The notes: generated by a model not told the origin, from the letters alone. Counted from the stretch's first letter, positions 28,912-38,127 are shown. The stretch is 64,000 bases of DNA from Paenibacillus ginsengarvi (GCF_003626695.1 NZ_RBAH01000021.1:1-64000), one strand, 5' to 3'. Numbers and translations: made by a program.

Positions 28912-29133
28912 TCACCTCTTGTTAAACACATCGAACGGATTGCTCGGCTTGTCCTGCCCGTCCTCGTTCAAATTGCGGTTGATTTTCGATATTTCCTCGC
29001 ACCAGCGTCTGCGCTCGCGATGCTCCATCGACATGATCTGCTCATGAGGCCAGTGAAAGTAGTAGGCGATGAAGCTCGCCTCCTCATAAATCTTGTCGAT
29101 GGGATATCCGCTTATGCTTCCGCCGTCTCGTCC
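28912..29133 (-). CDS. DUF6760 (Afp6-like) frame, no normal start
   Basis: Too short for most gene callers. The frame reads GYPIDKIYEEASFIAYYFHW, then MSMEHRERRRWCEEISKINR and ends NPFDVFNKR before TGA 28912-28914. This matches the small DUF6760/Afp6-type protein that lies between the tube and LysM genes in eCIS. No ATG, GTG or TTG exists in frame between the upstream stop and the conserved core; only ATA 29115, overlapping the previous stop as ATAA, or ATC/ATT codons. The coordinates given start at the first codon (GGA) read after a -1 slip on the heptamer at 29133-29139. That would give a 192-residue fusion: 119 residues of the preceding protein plus 73 of this frame. If ATA is used instead the product is 67 residues. 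Family call likely; mode of expression inferred. Confidence 0.75.
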   Translation of the reverse strand, partial: GRDGGSISGYPIDKIYEEASFIAYYFHWPHEQIMSMEHRERRRWCEEISKINRNLNEDGQDKPSNPFDVFNKR

Positions 29134-29489
29134 AAAAAAGACACGTCCACATCGAACTCATGATCGCATTTCGGGCAAGTACAGTGAACCTTCGGCGCCT
29201 CTACCTCGTTGATCGTGCGGTACATATTTTGCAAATACGCGAGGTCGGCCGTAAACAGCCCTTCGATCGTACGCGTGTCGATCGCCCGCAGGTCGCCCAG
29301 CTTCGTAATGACGCGGGCAAGCAAAATGATGCTGAGGTAGCCCGGATTTTGCTGTACGCGCGGATCGCGCATCGGCAAAATTTCGTCGGCCGCCGTAGCC
29401 AGCCTCATCGTGCCGCGCTTGTGCAGCGTGCCGCTGTCATCCACATAGCCGCGTGGAAGCTCGAATGGATACTCGGTTTGAAATGCCAT
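29112..29489 (-). CDS. Tail-assembly-chaperone-like eCIS protein
   Basis: 125 residues. The N-terminal part (FELPRGYVDDSGTLHKRGTM, then RLATAADEILPM) is typical of small 'phage tail assembly' proteins next to tube genes. The middle is helical (YLSIILLARVITKLGDL, FTADLAYLQNMYRTINE). A cysteine knuckle CTCPKC lies at about 104-109. AGGAGGG lies nine bases before the ATG. It sits between tube 1 and DUF6760, equivalent to lambda G between tube and tape measure. Its last codons carry the T_TTT_TTG heptamer, so part of its translation may continue into DUF6760. Confidence 0.8.
   Translation of the reverse strand: MAFQTEYPFELPRGYVDDSGTLHKRGTMRLATAADEILPMRDPRVQQNPGYLSIILLARVITKLGDLRAIDTRTIEGLFTADLAYLQNMYRTINEVEAPKVHCTCPKCDHEFDVDVSFLDETAEA
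29133..29139 (-). promoter_or_regulatory. Candidate -1 frameshift slippery heptamer
   Basis: On the minus strand the codons TCT TTT TTG of the 125-residue gene contain T_TTT_TTG, a standard X_XXY_YYZ slippery heptamer, seven codons before the stop. A -1 slip places the ribosome exactly in the DUF6760 frame (next codon GGA 29133-29131), which then stays open for 73 residues. Confidence 0.6.
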
Positions 29490-29560
29490 GCTATTGCCCT
29501 CCTACTGGCTGCGGAGAGCGCCTGCCCCTAGGGCCGGCGCCGCTTCCGCAAAGTAACTGT

Positions 29561-29998
29561 CTATTTCGTGCGGGTCATGCCTTCGTGTGCCAGCTCCAAA
29601 TTTTCGATCGCGACTTCGTTGCCGGAGCCGTTGAAGTTAGGAGCCGTATACTTGGTCGGCCAAGCTTCGATCACTTGCCATTGGGCCACGTCCTGGCCCT
29701 CTTCGTTAATGGCGATGATCGTCACCGTTTTACGCGAAATTTTGCCTTGCACCGTTTCGGACATCCAGTTGTACATATCCAAGGAATCCGTCACGCCCCA
29801 TTTGAGCGTAATATTGCCGTACTTCGTCAGCCCGGGCAGCTTGCGCGGCGTTGTAACCTGGTTGCCCTCCCGGTATTCGATCACGGATACGCTCGCGTCA
29901 AAGCCGGATACCTCGCTGAAGCCGGCTTGCTGAATGCCGGCCACTTCGACGCGAAATCTAAAATTGCGGTATGGATCTTTGCGTTCACCTGCAGCCAT
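29561..29998 (-). CDS. eCIS inner tube protein (Afp1-like)
   Basis: 145 residues with the T4 gp19/Hcp tube pattern: DPYRNFRFRVEVAGIQQAGF, SEVSGFDASVSVIEYREG, LKWGVTDSLDMYNWMSE, and a C-terminal IENLELAHEGMTR. It polymerises as hexamers to form the needle within the sheath. It directly follows the sheath gene, the usual eCIS order. Length is typical. Confidence 0.95.
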   Translation of the reverse strand: MAAGERKDPYRNFRFRVEVAGIQQAGFSEVSGFDASVSVIEYREGNQVTTPRKLPGLTKYGNITLKWGVTDSLDMYNWMSETVQGKISRKTVTIIAINEEGQDVAQWQVIEAWPTKYTAPNFNGSGNEVAIENLELAHEGMTRTK

Positions 29999-30049
29999 AA
30001 GATACCCCTTTCTCCAATATCAAGTATACAGTTCGAAATTGGCGAATCA

Positions 30050-31798
30050 TTATTCTTCCCGCGTTTTTTGCGTAAGGCGGAAGATGACGAATTCGGCAGG
30101 CTTCACCGGAGCGACGCCGATTACGCATATAAGCCGGCCGTTATCGATATCATCCTGCGTCATCGTACTGCGGCCGATATTGATATAAAACGCCTCGCCC
30201 GGACTGCTTCCCATCAGCGCGCCGTCTCTCCACACTCTCGTCAGGAAAGCGTCGATCGTGCGCTGTACGCGTGCCCAGAGCTGCTCGTCGTTCGGTTCGA
30301 ACACGACCCAGTTCGTGCCGTTGCGAATCGATTCCTCCAGGAAAATAAACAAACGCCGTACATTCACATATTTCCACAAGCCGTTGGAAGAGCACGTGCG
30401 TGCGCCCCATACGCGAATGCCTTGTCCAGCGAATTGGCGGATCAGGTTGACCCCTTGCGGATTCAAGATGTCCTGCTCGCCCTTGTTATACTGGCAATCC
30501 AGTCCCACGACGCCGCGCACGACTTCGTTCGCCGGAGCCTTGTGTACGCCTCTGGAGTTGTCGGAGCGCGCGTAAATACCAACGATGGAACCCGAAGGAG
30601 GTATGTAAATATTGCGTTTGTCGAGAGGGTCGAACACTTGCAGCCACGGATTGTACATGGCGGCGTATTGGCTGTCGAAAATGTTGCGGTGCGTCATGAC
30701 GTCCGCCACTTTCGTTTTGTCGCGGGGAATGTCCAGCACGGCAAAGCGGCTGCCCAAGTTTTCGCAATGCGCGACAAGAGCGAGCTGCACGTTCGGATCG
30801 GTTACGCCCGGCACGGCCATAATGCTGACGAAGTCGTTGTCGATGAACGCCTGGATGCCGGTCCGTTTGCCCGGTCCGCGGTCCTGGCCCATGAAATCCG
30901 ATGCGGACAAGTTCGCGACCGTACCGTCGCTGCCGCCGGAAAGCGCGATCTGGAATTTGCCTGCCGTCTCGTTTTCTCCCGAGATCACTTCGAACGGAGC
31001 GACCGCCCCGGCGCTGCCTCCCGATATATCCTGCACCTTGATGATGTTGGAGCGGGCCGTTACTTTCTCGATATGGTTCGCCGCAGACACGTTAAGCGAC
31101 ATTTTCTCGAACGTTTCGGCTTCGTCCCCGTAGAAGACGTGCATCGTGAATTCGCAAGTCGTCAGCACCTTCGCCGGCAGCAGGTTTTGGTCGATGACCG
31201 CCTCGCCGCCCTCAAGCGCGGACTCCAGCTCGATAATGTTGTCTTGCGAAGAAATGACCTTGTTGTATTGCTTCGCGCCGTCCGCTTCGAAAGCGATGAC
31301 GTCGCCCACGTTGAAGCCGGCGTTGTTTTTGACGCGATACTGCTTGGATTCGTCCGCATCGCCCAAAATTTCGTAAATTTGCGTCTTCGCCTTGCTCGAC
31401 GGTACGATCGCGATCCGCACCTGGTTGCCCCATGCGCCCGGATTTTTCGATGAGATGCTCAGTACGGATGCTTCCTTGTTCGCTCCGGACTGATTGCCGG
31501 AAACCTTCGCATCGGAAGGCGCCACCCGCATGATGAAAGCCCTCGATCCTCCGTTCAGGAAGAAATGCTCCACGGCGTACGACAAAAAGCGGTAATCGCC
31601 GAAGGCGTTCTCGGACAAGTAGCTGCCGAAAATGCGATGGAAATCCGCTACACTCGTTACTAACTGAGGCAAGCCCTCGATCTCCCCGCGCTGCGCAAGA
31701 CCGATAAAGCCGGCTGTACTGGTGCTGGCACCTTCTAACGGCGCTGCGCCGCTGTCAAACTCTTCCACATACACCCCTGGCGATAAATATTCAGCCAT
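30050..31798 (-). CDS. eCIS contractile sheath protein (Afp2-4-like)
   Basis: 582 residues from ATG 31798; a TTG at 31813 lengthens the frame by five residues without a better ribosome site. The N-terminus AEYLSPGVYVEEFDSGAAPL and the following STAGFIGLAQRG are diagnostic for sheath proteins. The C-terminus has GVWGARTCSS-type (GIRVWGARTCSSNGLWKYVN) and YVNVRRLFIFLEESI blocks and an EFVIFRLTQKT end. Afp and PVC use several sheath paralogues; this locus has one. The middle (about 100-330) is a variable insertion domain exposed on the sheath surface. Confidence 0.95.
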   Translation of the reverse strand: MAEYLSPGVYVEEFDSGAAPLEGASTSTAGFIGLAQRGEIEGLPQLVTSVADFHRIFGSYLSENAFGDYRFLSYAVEHFFLNGGSRAFIMRVAPSDAKVSGNQSGANKEASVLSISSKNPGAWGNQVRIAIVPSSKAKTQIYEILGDADESKQYRVKNNAGFNVGDVIAFEADGAKQYNKVISSQDNIIELESALEGGEAVIDQNLLPAKVLTTCEFTMHVFYGDEAETFEKMSLNVSAANHIEKVTARSNIIKVQDISGGSAGAVAPFEVISGENETAGKFQIALSGGSDGTVANLSASDFMGQDRGPGKRTGIQAFIDNDFVSIMAVPGVTDPNVQLALVAHCENLGSRFAVLDIPRDKTKVADVMTHRNIFDSQYAAMYNPWLQVFDPLDKRNIYIPPSGSIVGIYARSDNSRGVHKAPANEVVRGVVGLDCQYNKGEQDILNPQGVNLIRQFAGQGIRVWGARTCSSNGLWKYVNVRRLFIFLEESIRNGTNWVVFEPNDEQLWARVQRTIDAFLTRVWRDGALMGSSPGEAFYINIGRSTMTQDDIDNGRLICVIGVAPVKPAEFVIFRLTQKTREE

Positions 31799-31923
31799 TG
31801 TTTCCCGGTCCAAATTGGCCGGCTGGCGGCCTGTAAACAGGCTCCCTCGCCGTACCTTTCGACCAGTTCTCTCCTTTCAGCATGGTATATAGGTTTCAAA
31901 ATGGAAATGAATCTTGCGTTCCG

Positions 31924-32724
31924 CTAAACGATCCATGTTCCAAGATTGACCGCAACGCCTTCTTCCACGGTCACTTCCCTGACCGCAGACGGCTCCTCCT
32001 CATCGCTTCCGATCCGCAGCGAAGCCGTAAGCTTCTTCGCCCGTACATTCGGAAAGGCGATTGCCAGCTCTCCCCGCTCCGAAACCCGCGATACATAGAC
32101 GGGGTACAAAAGCGAACCCCGCAAATAAGCGGAGCCGACTCCCTCTTCCAGCCTGAACCGCTTCTGGTAATCCAGCACCTCGCGAATCTGCACGATTTCG
32201 CTCAAATCCCCGGAGCCTCTCCCGACCAGAAGCAGCCGGTCGCCGGGGCGGATAATTCCGGTCAGCGAAGCGACCGTTATCGTATCGCTTCCTTCCGGTA
32301 CATCGTGCTCGGAAATTCGCCCCTTGACGCTTTCTTCCGACATGACCGAAGCCGTTGCTAGAGCGCCGGACATCGGCCCGCCTGTGCGGCTCTCGATTTT
32401 CGCTCTCAGCATCGTCTCGTTAGGACGAAACGGATAAGAAGAAACCGGCATCAGCACAAGTTGAACAAGCTTGTTCGCGCTACCGACCGAAATCGTTCGG
32501 GTCTCGCGAAAGTAATAAGTAGATTCGATTTCCAGTATGTAAGTACCCGGCTCCAAGTTCGTGTATATGTATGTGCCGTCCGGTTTGCCAATCGGTTTGG
32601 TAGGATATCCGACAAGCCTGACCTGTATATCGCGATCAACAGGCGGACCCGAGACATACCCGTCGCGCAAAGCCAAGACCAAAGATACGCGCGTCCTCAT
32701 CCTGACAATGCGCAGATGCTCCAT
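31924..32724 (-). CDS. eCIS-associated beta-sandwich protein
   Basis: 266 residues. The first 110 resemble a carboxypeptidase-regulatory/Cna-B-like beta domain (LVLALRDGYVSG, GTYIYTNLEPGTYILEIES). The rest is beta-rich with IRPGDRLLLVGRG and VRAKKLTASLRIGSDEEE. It lies between the DUF4255 and sheath genes, a place where many eCIS carry similar accessory proteins. No function is known. GGGAGGAAGG precedes ATG 32724. A 125-base gap separates it from the sheath gene. Confidence 0.7.
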   Translation of the reverse strand: MEHLRIVRMRTRVSLVLALRDGYVSGPPVDRDIQVRLVGYPTKPIGKPDGTYIYTNLEPGTYILEIESTYYFRETRTISVGSANKLVQLVLMPVSSYPFRPNETMLRAKIESRTGGPMSGALATASVMSEESVKGRISEHDVPEGSDTITVASLTGIIRPGDRLLLVGRGSGDLSEIVQIREVLDYQKRFRLEEGVGSAYLRGSLLYPVYVSRVSERGELAIAFPNVRAKKLTASLRIGSDEEEPSAVREVTVEEGVAVNLGTWIV

Positions 32725-32746
32725 ATATCCTTCCTCCCGACCGGCT

Positions 32747-33379
32747 TCAGCCCTGGATCGAAACGTCCCGCTCCAATACGCGCTTGACCGACTTGACGCG
32801 CGTCGAATCGATCATCACCGGTCCGACCATATAACTGATCGAAAGCCGGTACGGCGTTTCGGCGAAATTCCACATGCTCAGCATGCCCTCGCCGGAAACG
32901 TTATCCATGACGATCCGCACCTCTTCCTCTCGCTCGGCCAGCGTTCCCACAACCGTCGATCCTCGCAGCACCGAATTGTCGTAGAGCACCTGCATGGCAC
33001 GCCCGAGAATGCGATGCTCGTCGAGCGCCCGGGACTGCAGCTCGGCAGGCGACTGTACGGTGAGCATATAGTGCAGATCCACCGCCAGCGGCGGATACTG
33101 CATCTGATCCGTTCCGCGCGAAATCATCTGGGTTCTCCGATTGTTTCCGCTTTCTTTGACATTGAACAGAAACAGAGACAAGTAAAAATCCCCTTTGTCG
33201 ACCGGCGAGCCCAGGCCGATCAGCTCGGGCTGCGGAATCGGGTCCGGTGTCATCTGCTCCCGAAGCAGCTTTAACAGCGAGGCGCTGACATCGGCAATAA
33301 CCGAATAATCGCCTATGGTGAACCCTCCCCTCATCCGGCCGCTTCGCGTATCGAAGTACGTCCGCGACATGCGGGCCAT
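32747..33379 (-). CDS. DUF4255 / Pvc16-type tube terminator
   Basis: 210 residues. The core FTIGDYSVIADVSASLLKLL and YLSLFLFNVKESGNNRR is the Pvc16 N-terminal (DUF4255) domain, which caps tube and sheath in PVC and Afp. Family members usually begin near SVIADV, so the N-terminal 20 residues may be untranslated; the best ribosome site (GGGGAGGG) lies inside the frame, seven bases before an ATA codon, while ATG 33379 and ATG 33334 have poor sites. The true start is unsettled. The gene lies between the AAA+ ATPase and the beta-sandwich protein. Confidence 0.85.
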   Translation of the reverse strand: MARMSRTYFDTRSGRMRGGFTIGDYSVIADVSASLLKLLREQMTPDPIPQPELIGLGSPVDKGDFYLSLFLFNVKESGNNRRTQMISRGTDQMQYPPLAVDLHYMLTVQSPAELQSRALDEHRILGRAMQVLYDNSVLRGSTVVGTLAEREEEVRIVMDNVSGEGMLSMWNFAETPYRLSISYMVGPVMIDSTRVKSVKRVLERDVSIQG

Positions 33380-33460
33380 ACCGACAAGTTCCGACCCTAA
33401 TCTATTATACTTTTTATTCCTACCCGTGACTATAGGTAAAATCGTATAGTTTCCAATATG

Positions 33461-35665
33461 TCAATAGTCTTCCAGTTCGTTCCTGGCAACAATTTTCCCC
33501 GACTTTTGCAGTTCGTGGCGCACCGCGCTCATTATATGGGCCATCCCTACCCGCTGCTGCTGCTCGGCGGCGAGAAACGCGGCCGAGAGGGCGACATTTT
33601 TAATGTTCCCGCCGGCAATCTCGATTTTTTGGGCTATGTATTTGAAGTCGACGGCGCCGTCAAGCGGCACCTCCGGCGGAAACATCGCTCTCCATATTTG
33701 CTCCCGGTACTCCGCATCCGGAAACGGAAACTTGATAACGAACTGGATGCGCCGCAGAAACGCCTCGTCGATATTGTTCAGCAGGTTCGTAGCCAGAACG
33801 GATATGCCGTCGTATTCCTCCATCTTCTGGAGCAAATACGCCGTCTCAATATTCGCATACTTGTCGTGGGCATCCTTCACCTCGGACCGTTTCCCGAACA
33901 AAGCGTCCGTTTCGTCGAAAAACAGAATCGCCCCGCTTTTCTTGCCTTCCTCGAATATTTCGTGCAAGTTTTTTTCCGTCTCGCCGATATACTTGCTGAT
34001 GACCTGGGACAGATCGATTTTGTACAGCTCCATCCGCAAATCTTTGGCGACGACTTGCGCCGACATCGTTTTCCCCGTTCCCGGAGGACCGGCGAACAGC
34101 ATGGAGAGCCCTTTGCCATACGCCAGCTTCCTGCCGAAGCCCCACTCCCCGAATACGACCGACCGGTACTTGACCTGATTGCACGCATTGCGAAGCAGCT
34201 GCTTCTGCTCGCTCGGCAGAACGATATCGTCCCAGCCGTATTTGGGCTCGATCCGGACCGCCTTCCGCTCCAGCTTGTGGCGGATCTGCCGGTAGCACGC
34301 TTCGCCGAGCACATCTTGGAGCTTCTTGCCCCTCCAAGCGAACAGCTTCGCGGCATCGCCGGCCGCGCTGCGGATCTGGCCCGGGGTGAAGCGAAACTGC
34401 GCGGCGATCGGCCCATGCTCCACCACGTCGCCAAGTCCCACAAGCCGTCCGAACTCGCGCCATAGCGTTGCCCGCTCGGCTTCATTCGGCACGGCGAGCT
34501 CCCGCTCCATCCAGACGATTCCGCCCGAGGGCCACTCCAGCCGGATATCACGATCCGACAGCAAAAAAAGCGGCAGCCCATGCCGGTCCAGCTCGCTGCG
34601 AAACACCCGGACCCGCTCCGCCGCTTCCGCATCCGGCTCTTCTACAAATAGCGACTCGGCATGCGCGAAAGCAAGCGCCGCCTGATGCATAATCGCCTCC
34701 CGAAGCACTTGCCCGAGCAGCGGAGCAAATCGCTCCCGGTCCGGCGTGATCGCTCGCAAGTCTGCGATCAAGAGGTTCTTGCCCCATGTCGCGCATAGAT
34801 GACGCAGCTGCAACTTCTTTCCCGCTCCCGCCGGACCGTGCAGATGAACGGCTGCGGGTGCTTCTCCGGGACGGCGCGCCTTCGCCAGCTCGGCGATATA
34901 GCCGGCAAGCTGCTGCTGCACGTCCTGCTGGACGATCAAGGGCTCCGGCGCCTCATCCGGATAATGAATCGATGCTACCTGGCGCAGCTCGCGGTCCAAC
35001 TCGCCCGTATCGAGCAAAAAGGCGGTCATTCTGCGGTCGAGCGCGATCGGCATGGACAGCAGCGACCGGCCGAACGGGACCGTTTCCTCGCGGGACAAAA
35101 AATAACGGCTCAGCTTCGCTTCCGGCGCGAAAGCGAGCCTTGCCGCGCGCATATCTTCAGCGCTGTCGCATACGAGCTGAAGCGCCAGACCGACATTCGG
35201 CAGTCGAACGGTCAAGTCGTCGAGTAAATAGCCGAAGATGCGCTCATATTTGCGATCCAGCTCGACAGCCAGCGCCAGTAGAATCAGATCCCGCTCCACC
35301 TGGCTCAGCCCGAAAACGCCGCTCAAGTGAACGATCGGCAAAAATACGCCGCGTTTTACGCTGGCGGCCAGGCGGGCGGCGATACCGAAGCGAAGCCGGC
35401 GAACGTCGTCTTCCTCCTCCGCCAGTTGCGGAATCGGTTCCTCCTCGGCGGCTCCGACCATTCGCATAAATTCGTCCTCGGATACGTACATGCCGCGAAA
35501 CGCATCCGTTTGCGGATCGGCGGCGGCGAGCTGCCGTCTTGCATACAGTAGCCGCAGCTTGCCATCCAGCAGCCGCAGCTCGTCCGCATAATAGTCCCAC
35601 ACTTTGGCATACGCTTCGGCGGCGGGGGCAGCCGGATCCGCTGCCGGAAGCTTCTTGTCTCGCAT
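33461..35665 (-). CDS. eCIS AAA+ ATPase (Afp15-like)
   Basis: 734 residues. A degenerate N-terminal AAA module has HGPAGAGKK at about 276-284. The active C-terminal module has Walker A GPPGTGKT (526-533), Walker B ILFFDETD (580-587), sensor VLATNLLNNIDEAF and arginines in FLRRIQF. Afp15-type ATPases are required for assembly of the injection particle. It is the first structural-operon gene after the kinase and is separated from it by 95 bases. Confidence 0.93.
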   Translation of the reverse strand: MRDKKLPAADPAAPAAEAYAKVWDYYADELRLLDGKLRLLYARRQLAAADPQTDAFRGMYVSEDEFMRMVGAAEEEPIPQLAEEEDDVRRLRFGIAARLAASVKRGVFLPIVHLSGVFGLSQVERDLILLALAVELDRKYERIFGYLLDDLTVRLPNVGLALQLVCDSAEDMRAARLAFAPEAKLSRYFLSREETVPFGRSLLSMPIALDRRMTAFLLDTGELDRELRQVASIHYPDEAPEPLIVQQDVQQQLAGYIAELAKARRPGEAPAAVHLHGPAGAGKKLQLRHLCATWGKNLLIADLRAITPDRERFAPLLGQVLREAIMHQAALAFAHAESLFVEEPDAEAAERVRVFRSELDRHGLPLFLLSDRDIRLEWPSGGIVWMERELAVPNEAERATLWREFGRLVGLGDVVEHGPIAAQFRFTPGQIRSAAGDAAKLFAWRGKKLQDVLGEACYRQIRHKLERKAVRIEPKYGWDDIVLPSEQKQLLRNACNQVKYRSVVFGEWGFGRKLAYGKGLSMLFAGPPGTGKTMSAQVVAKDLRMELYKIDLSQVISKYIGETEKNLHEIFEEGKKSGAILFFDETDALFGKRSEVKDAHDKYANIETAYLLQKMEEYDGISVLATNLLNNIDEAFLRRIQFVIKFPFPDAEYREQIWRAMFPPEVPLDGAVDFKYIAQKIEIAGGNIKNVALSAAFLAAEQQQRVGMAHIMSAVRHELQKSGKIVARNELEDY

Positions 35666-35760
35666 GATCTACATCCCTTCTCCTGAAGCTCGACCGTCAG
35701 AATCGGCACGGCTATGATTCCTAAATTATATCCGATTTCGGCCGCAGACGCAGCACCGCT

Positions 35761-38091
35761 TCAGGAGGCGCTATACTCTTCGTTCATCGGGAATGAAATG
35801 TTCAAACGCACGCCGCTTCCCTTCCTCGTATCCAGCTCCAGCCTGCCTTGCAGGTAAAGAATCCGGCTCCTTAACTGCTCCATGCCGACGCCGGAGGCGC
35901 GAATCCCTGCCGGCCTGCTCTCGTCCGGATCGAACCCGACGCCGTCGTCTTCGTATTGCAGCAGAAACCGCCCCTTCTCCAGCTTCAGCCGCAAGGTGAC
36001 GAGCGAGGCGCGCGAATGTTTTCTCGCATTGTTTAGCAGCTCCTGCACGATCCGGAACAAGTGGCGCTTCGTCTCCAGTCCTCGTCTCTCGATCTCATAC
36101 GTGCCGGAAGCGTCGAACCGAATATCGAACGGACTCGAATATTTTTCCCGCTCGATAATTTTCTCGACCGTACGCACGAATCCGATTTCCTGAAGCAAAT
36201 ACGGATGCAGATCGAAGCAATTTTGCCGCAAATTGACATTAATGATCTCAACGTACTCCACAAGATTGCGTATCGCTTCCTTCCCCGCTGCGGGTACCGT
36301 GCCGCTGTCGCCGAGCGCCGTAATTTTGCGCTTCAAGTAGAACAGATCCTGCATCGTCGTGTCGTGCATATCCGCGGCGATCCGCATTCGCTCCCGCTCC
36401 TGAAGCTCGAACATCAGCTTGCGGAACCAGTTCAGCGCCCGCGATTCCTGCTCGTCCGGCGATTGCGAAGCGAACCCCTGCAGCTTGTCCGTCAGCTTGC
36501 GGATGAGGAAAACGTTCTCCAGACTGACGGCGAGATACGACACGATCAGGTTCAGCCACTGGACCTCCTCCATGACGAGATGCGTATTGGAGCGCTTGTG
36601 CGTCATGACCAGATAGCTTGTATATTCTTCGTGGCGATTAATTTCCAGCAGCACGAGGTCCGGCTGATCCGACATCATATCGCCGCCCACAAACTTCTCC
36701 ACCTCGGTATGATCGATCTCGCCTTCGCTCAAGATTTCCGTGCTGTCCTGGTATTTCAGAACAATCGCGCCGCCGCGCACCTGCAGCGTATTGACGATGT
36801 CCAATAGGATCAAGTCCTTCAAATCGTGGAAACTCGATGTCGACGTCAAGCTTTTGGCAATCTTCTTCAACGCGGCTTGCAGCAGATGCTTCCGCGGGAA
36901 CATGTAACGCTCCATTCGCGTGTACATGTACTCCGTAGAATACAGAACGAACGTGAGCACGACCAGACTCAGACAGAAAAAGAGCACGACTCTATGAATC
37001 GAAAAATGGTCGAATGTGAGCGCCACAAATAAAGCCGTAAAAAAGACGTTAGGAAGCAATGCCATAATAACGGTAAAAAACACGCGCCGCAGCACCATAT
37101 GAATGTCGTAGATTTGTTTGGTTATGATGAGGTAGGCGAACGCTAGTGGAAAGATGAGCACAAACCAGCTTGTAAGATACGACGATGACCCGAAATCTTT
37201 CCCGTACAATATTTTAGGGCCGAAGGAGAAAACGATGACCGGAAAAAAAGAAATTGTCATAGACGTTATGACGAAACGTATAATCGATGACAAACTGGAC
37301 TGAACTTTACGATGTCGAAAAAATATATAGTAGAGAATGCCAAGATCGATTACAATTCCGCACAAGAAAGATACTAGTACGACCATTACGATGATGTTGT
37401 ATAGTACATTACTGACTTGATCGGTCCCCATCCACGAGATCCAGACGAAACTTTGAAAAAGGACTGGAAGATATAATATCGGCATAAATTTAAATTTCAG
37501 GTCTATGTCGCCTTTTTCTTTAAAAAACACGATAATAAAACGCAAGAACATGATCGGAACAAGCGTAAGACCCAACCCGAGCAAGAACTTCCCTATAATA
37601 TCCCCTTTGATCGATCCTCCCAAGCTCATAAAGATGACGCCGATATCAAAAAAGAGATAAGCTAAATAAAGAGCAGACTTCGAGTTGCGAACTTTCAAAT
37701 ATAGCATTAGTGATGCTCCGAAACATATCAGTTCGGCCAGTATAGGCAAAATGTCATGCCTTAGCGAATTTCGGACTTGGGTCATATCGAGCGTCATCGA
37801 CTCGCCGTCTCGAATCAATTCGACAGTATCCGCTTGTTCAAGCACCCTCCATTTTTTTACTGATAGATGGTCGGAAGGTTCGGCACCGTCGACCCGATAT
37901 ATGATATCTCCTTTCTTGACCTGCAATCCGGACGTTTCGCGGCCGATTTCCGAGACACGCCACTGCCCCTCATTCGTTGGTGTCAACATAATCCCCAAAT
38001 AGGGATAGCGGTAGTGAAGATATCCGAACCAAACTTGTGCGGCTATCAGAAGAATGAAACATGTCGAAATAAAAATTTTTTTTCGAAACAT
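35761..38091 (-). CDS. Membrane PDZ-type sensor histidine kinase, ComP-like
   Basis: 776 residues. TM1 is at about 6-24; an extracellular PDZ-like domain spans about 40-105 (GLQVKKGDIIYRVDGAEPSD). About eight further TM segments lie between 112 and 390. A GAF-like cytosolic region follows (about 400-535). The HisKA_3 motif RMRIAADMHDTTMQDL has His576, and the HATPase has ELLNNARKHS (684-693) and DDGVGF (715-720). This is the NarL/ComP-class dimerisation type, expected to signal to a LuxR-type response regulator, which is not in the window. It precedes the eCIS ATPase on the same strand, so it may regulate the eCIS. GGAAGGTGG precedes the ATG. Confidence 0.87.
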   Translation of the reverse strand: MFRKKIFISTCFILLIAAQVWFGYLHYRYPYLGIMLTPTNEGQWRVSEIGRETSGLQVKKGDIIYRVDGAEPSDHLSVKKWRVLEQADTVELIRDGESMTLDMTQVRNSLRHDILPILAELICFGASLMLYLKVRNSKSALYLAYLFFDIGVIFMSLGGSIKGDIIGKFLLGLGLTLVPIMFLRFIIVFFKEKGDIDLKFKFMPILYLPVLFQSFVWISWMGTDQVSNVLYNIIVMVVLVSFLCGIVIDLGILYYIFFRHRKVQSSLSSIIRFVITSMTISFFPVIVFSFGPKILYGKDFGSSSYLTSWFVLIFPLAFAYLIITKQIYDIHMVLRRVFFTVIMALLPNVFFTALFVALTFDHFSIHRVVLFFCLSLVVLTFVLYSTEYMYTRMERYMFPRKHLLQAALKKIAKSLTSTSSFHDLKDLILLDIVNTLQVRGGAIVLKYQDSTEILSEGEIDHTEVEKFVGGDMMSDQPDLVLLEINRHEEYTSYLVMTHKRSNTHLVMEEVQWLNLIVSYLAVSLENVFLIRKLTDKLQGFASQSPDEQESRALNWFRKLMFELQERERMRIAADMHDTTMQDLFYLKRKITALGDSGTVPAAGKEAIRNLVEYVEIINVNLRQNCFDLHPYLLQEIGFVRTVEKIIEREKYSSPFDIRFDASGTYEIERRGLETKRHLFRIVQELLNNARKHSRASLVTLRLKLEKGRFLLQYEDDGVGFDPDESRPAGIRASGVGMEQLRSRILYLQGRLELDTRKGSGVRLNISFPMNEEYSAS

Positions 38092-38127
38092 CGGCTTCCA
38101 CCTTCCATTTGTCCCCTAAATAGTCGT

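Noticed and set aside
29453..31453. Long plus-strand frame (666 codons) across the sheath region
   Set aside because: Antisense shadow of the sheath and tube genes in GC-rich DNA; no domain pattern or ribosome site.
10889..35665. Interpretation as a prophage
   Set aside because: No terminase, portal, capsid, integrase, lysis or attachment sites; DUF4255, Afp15-like ATPase and LysM adaptor point to an eCIS.
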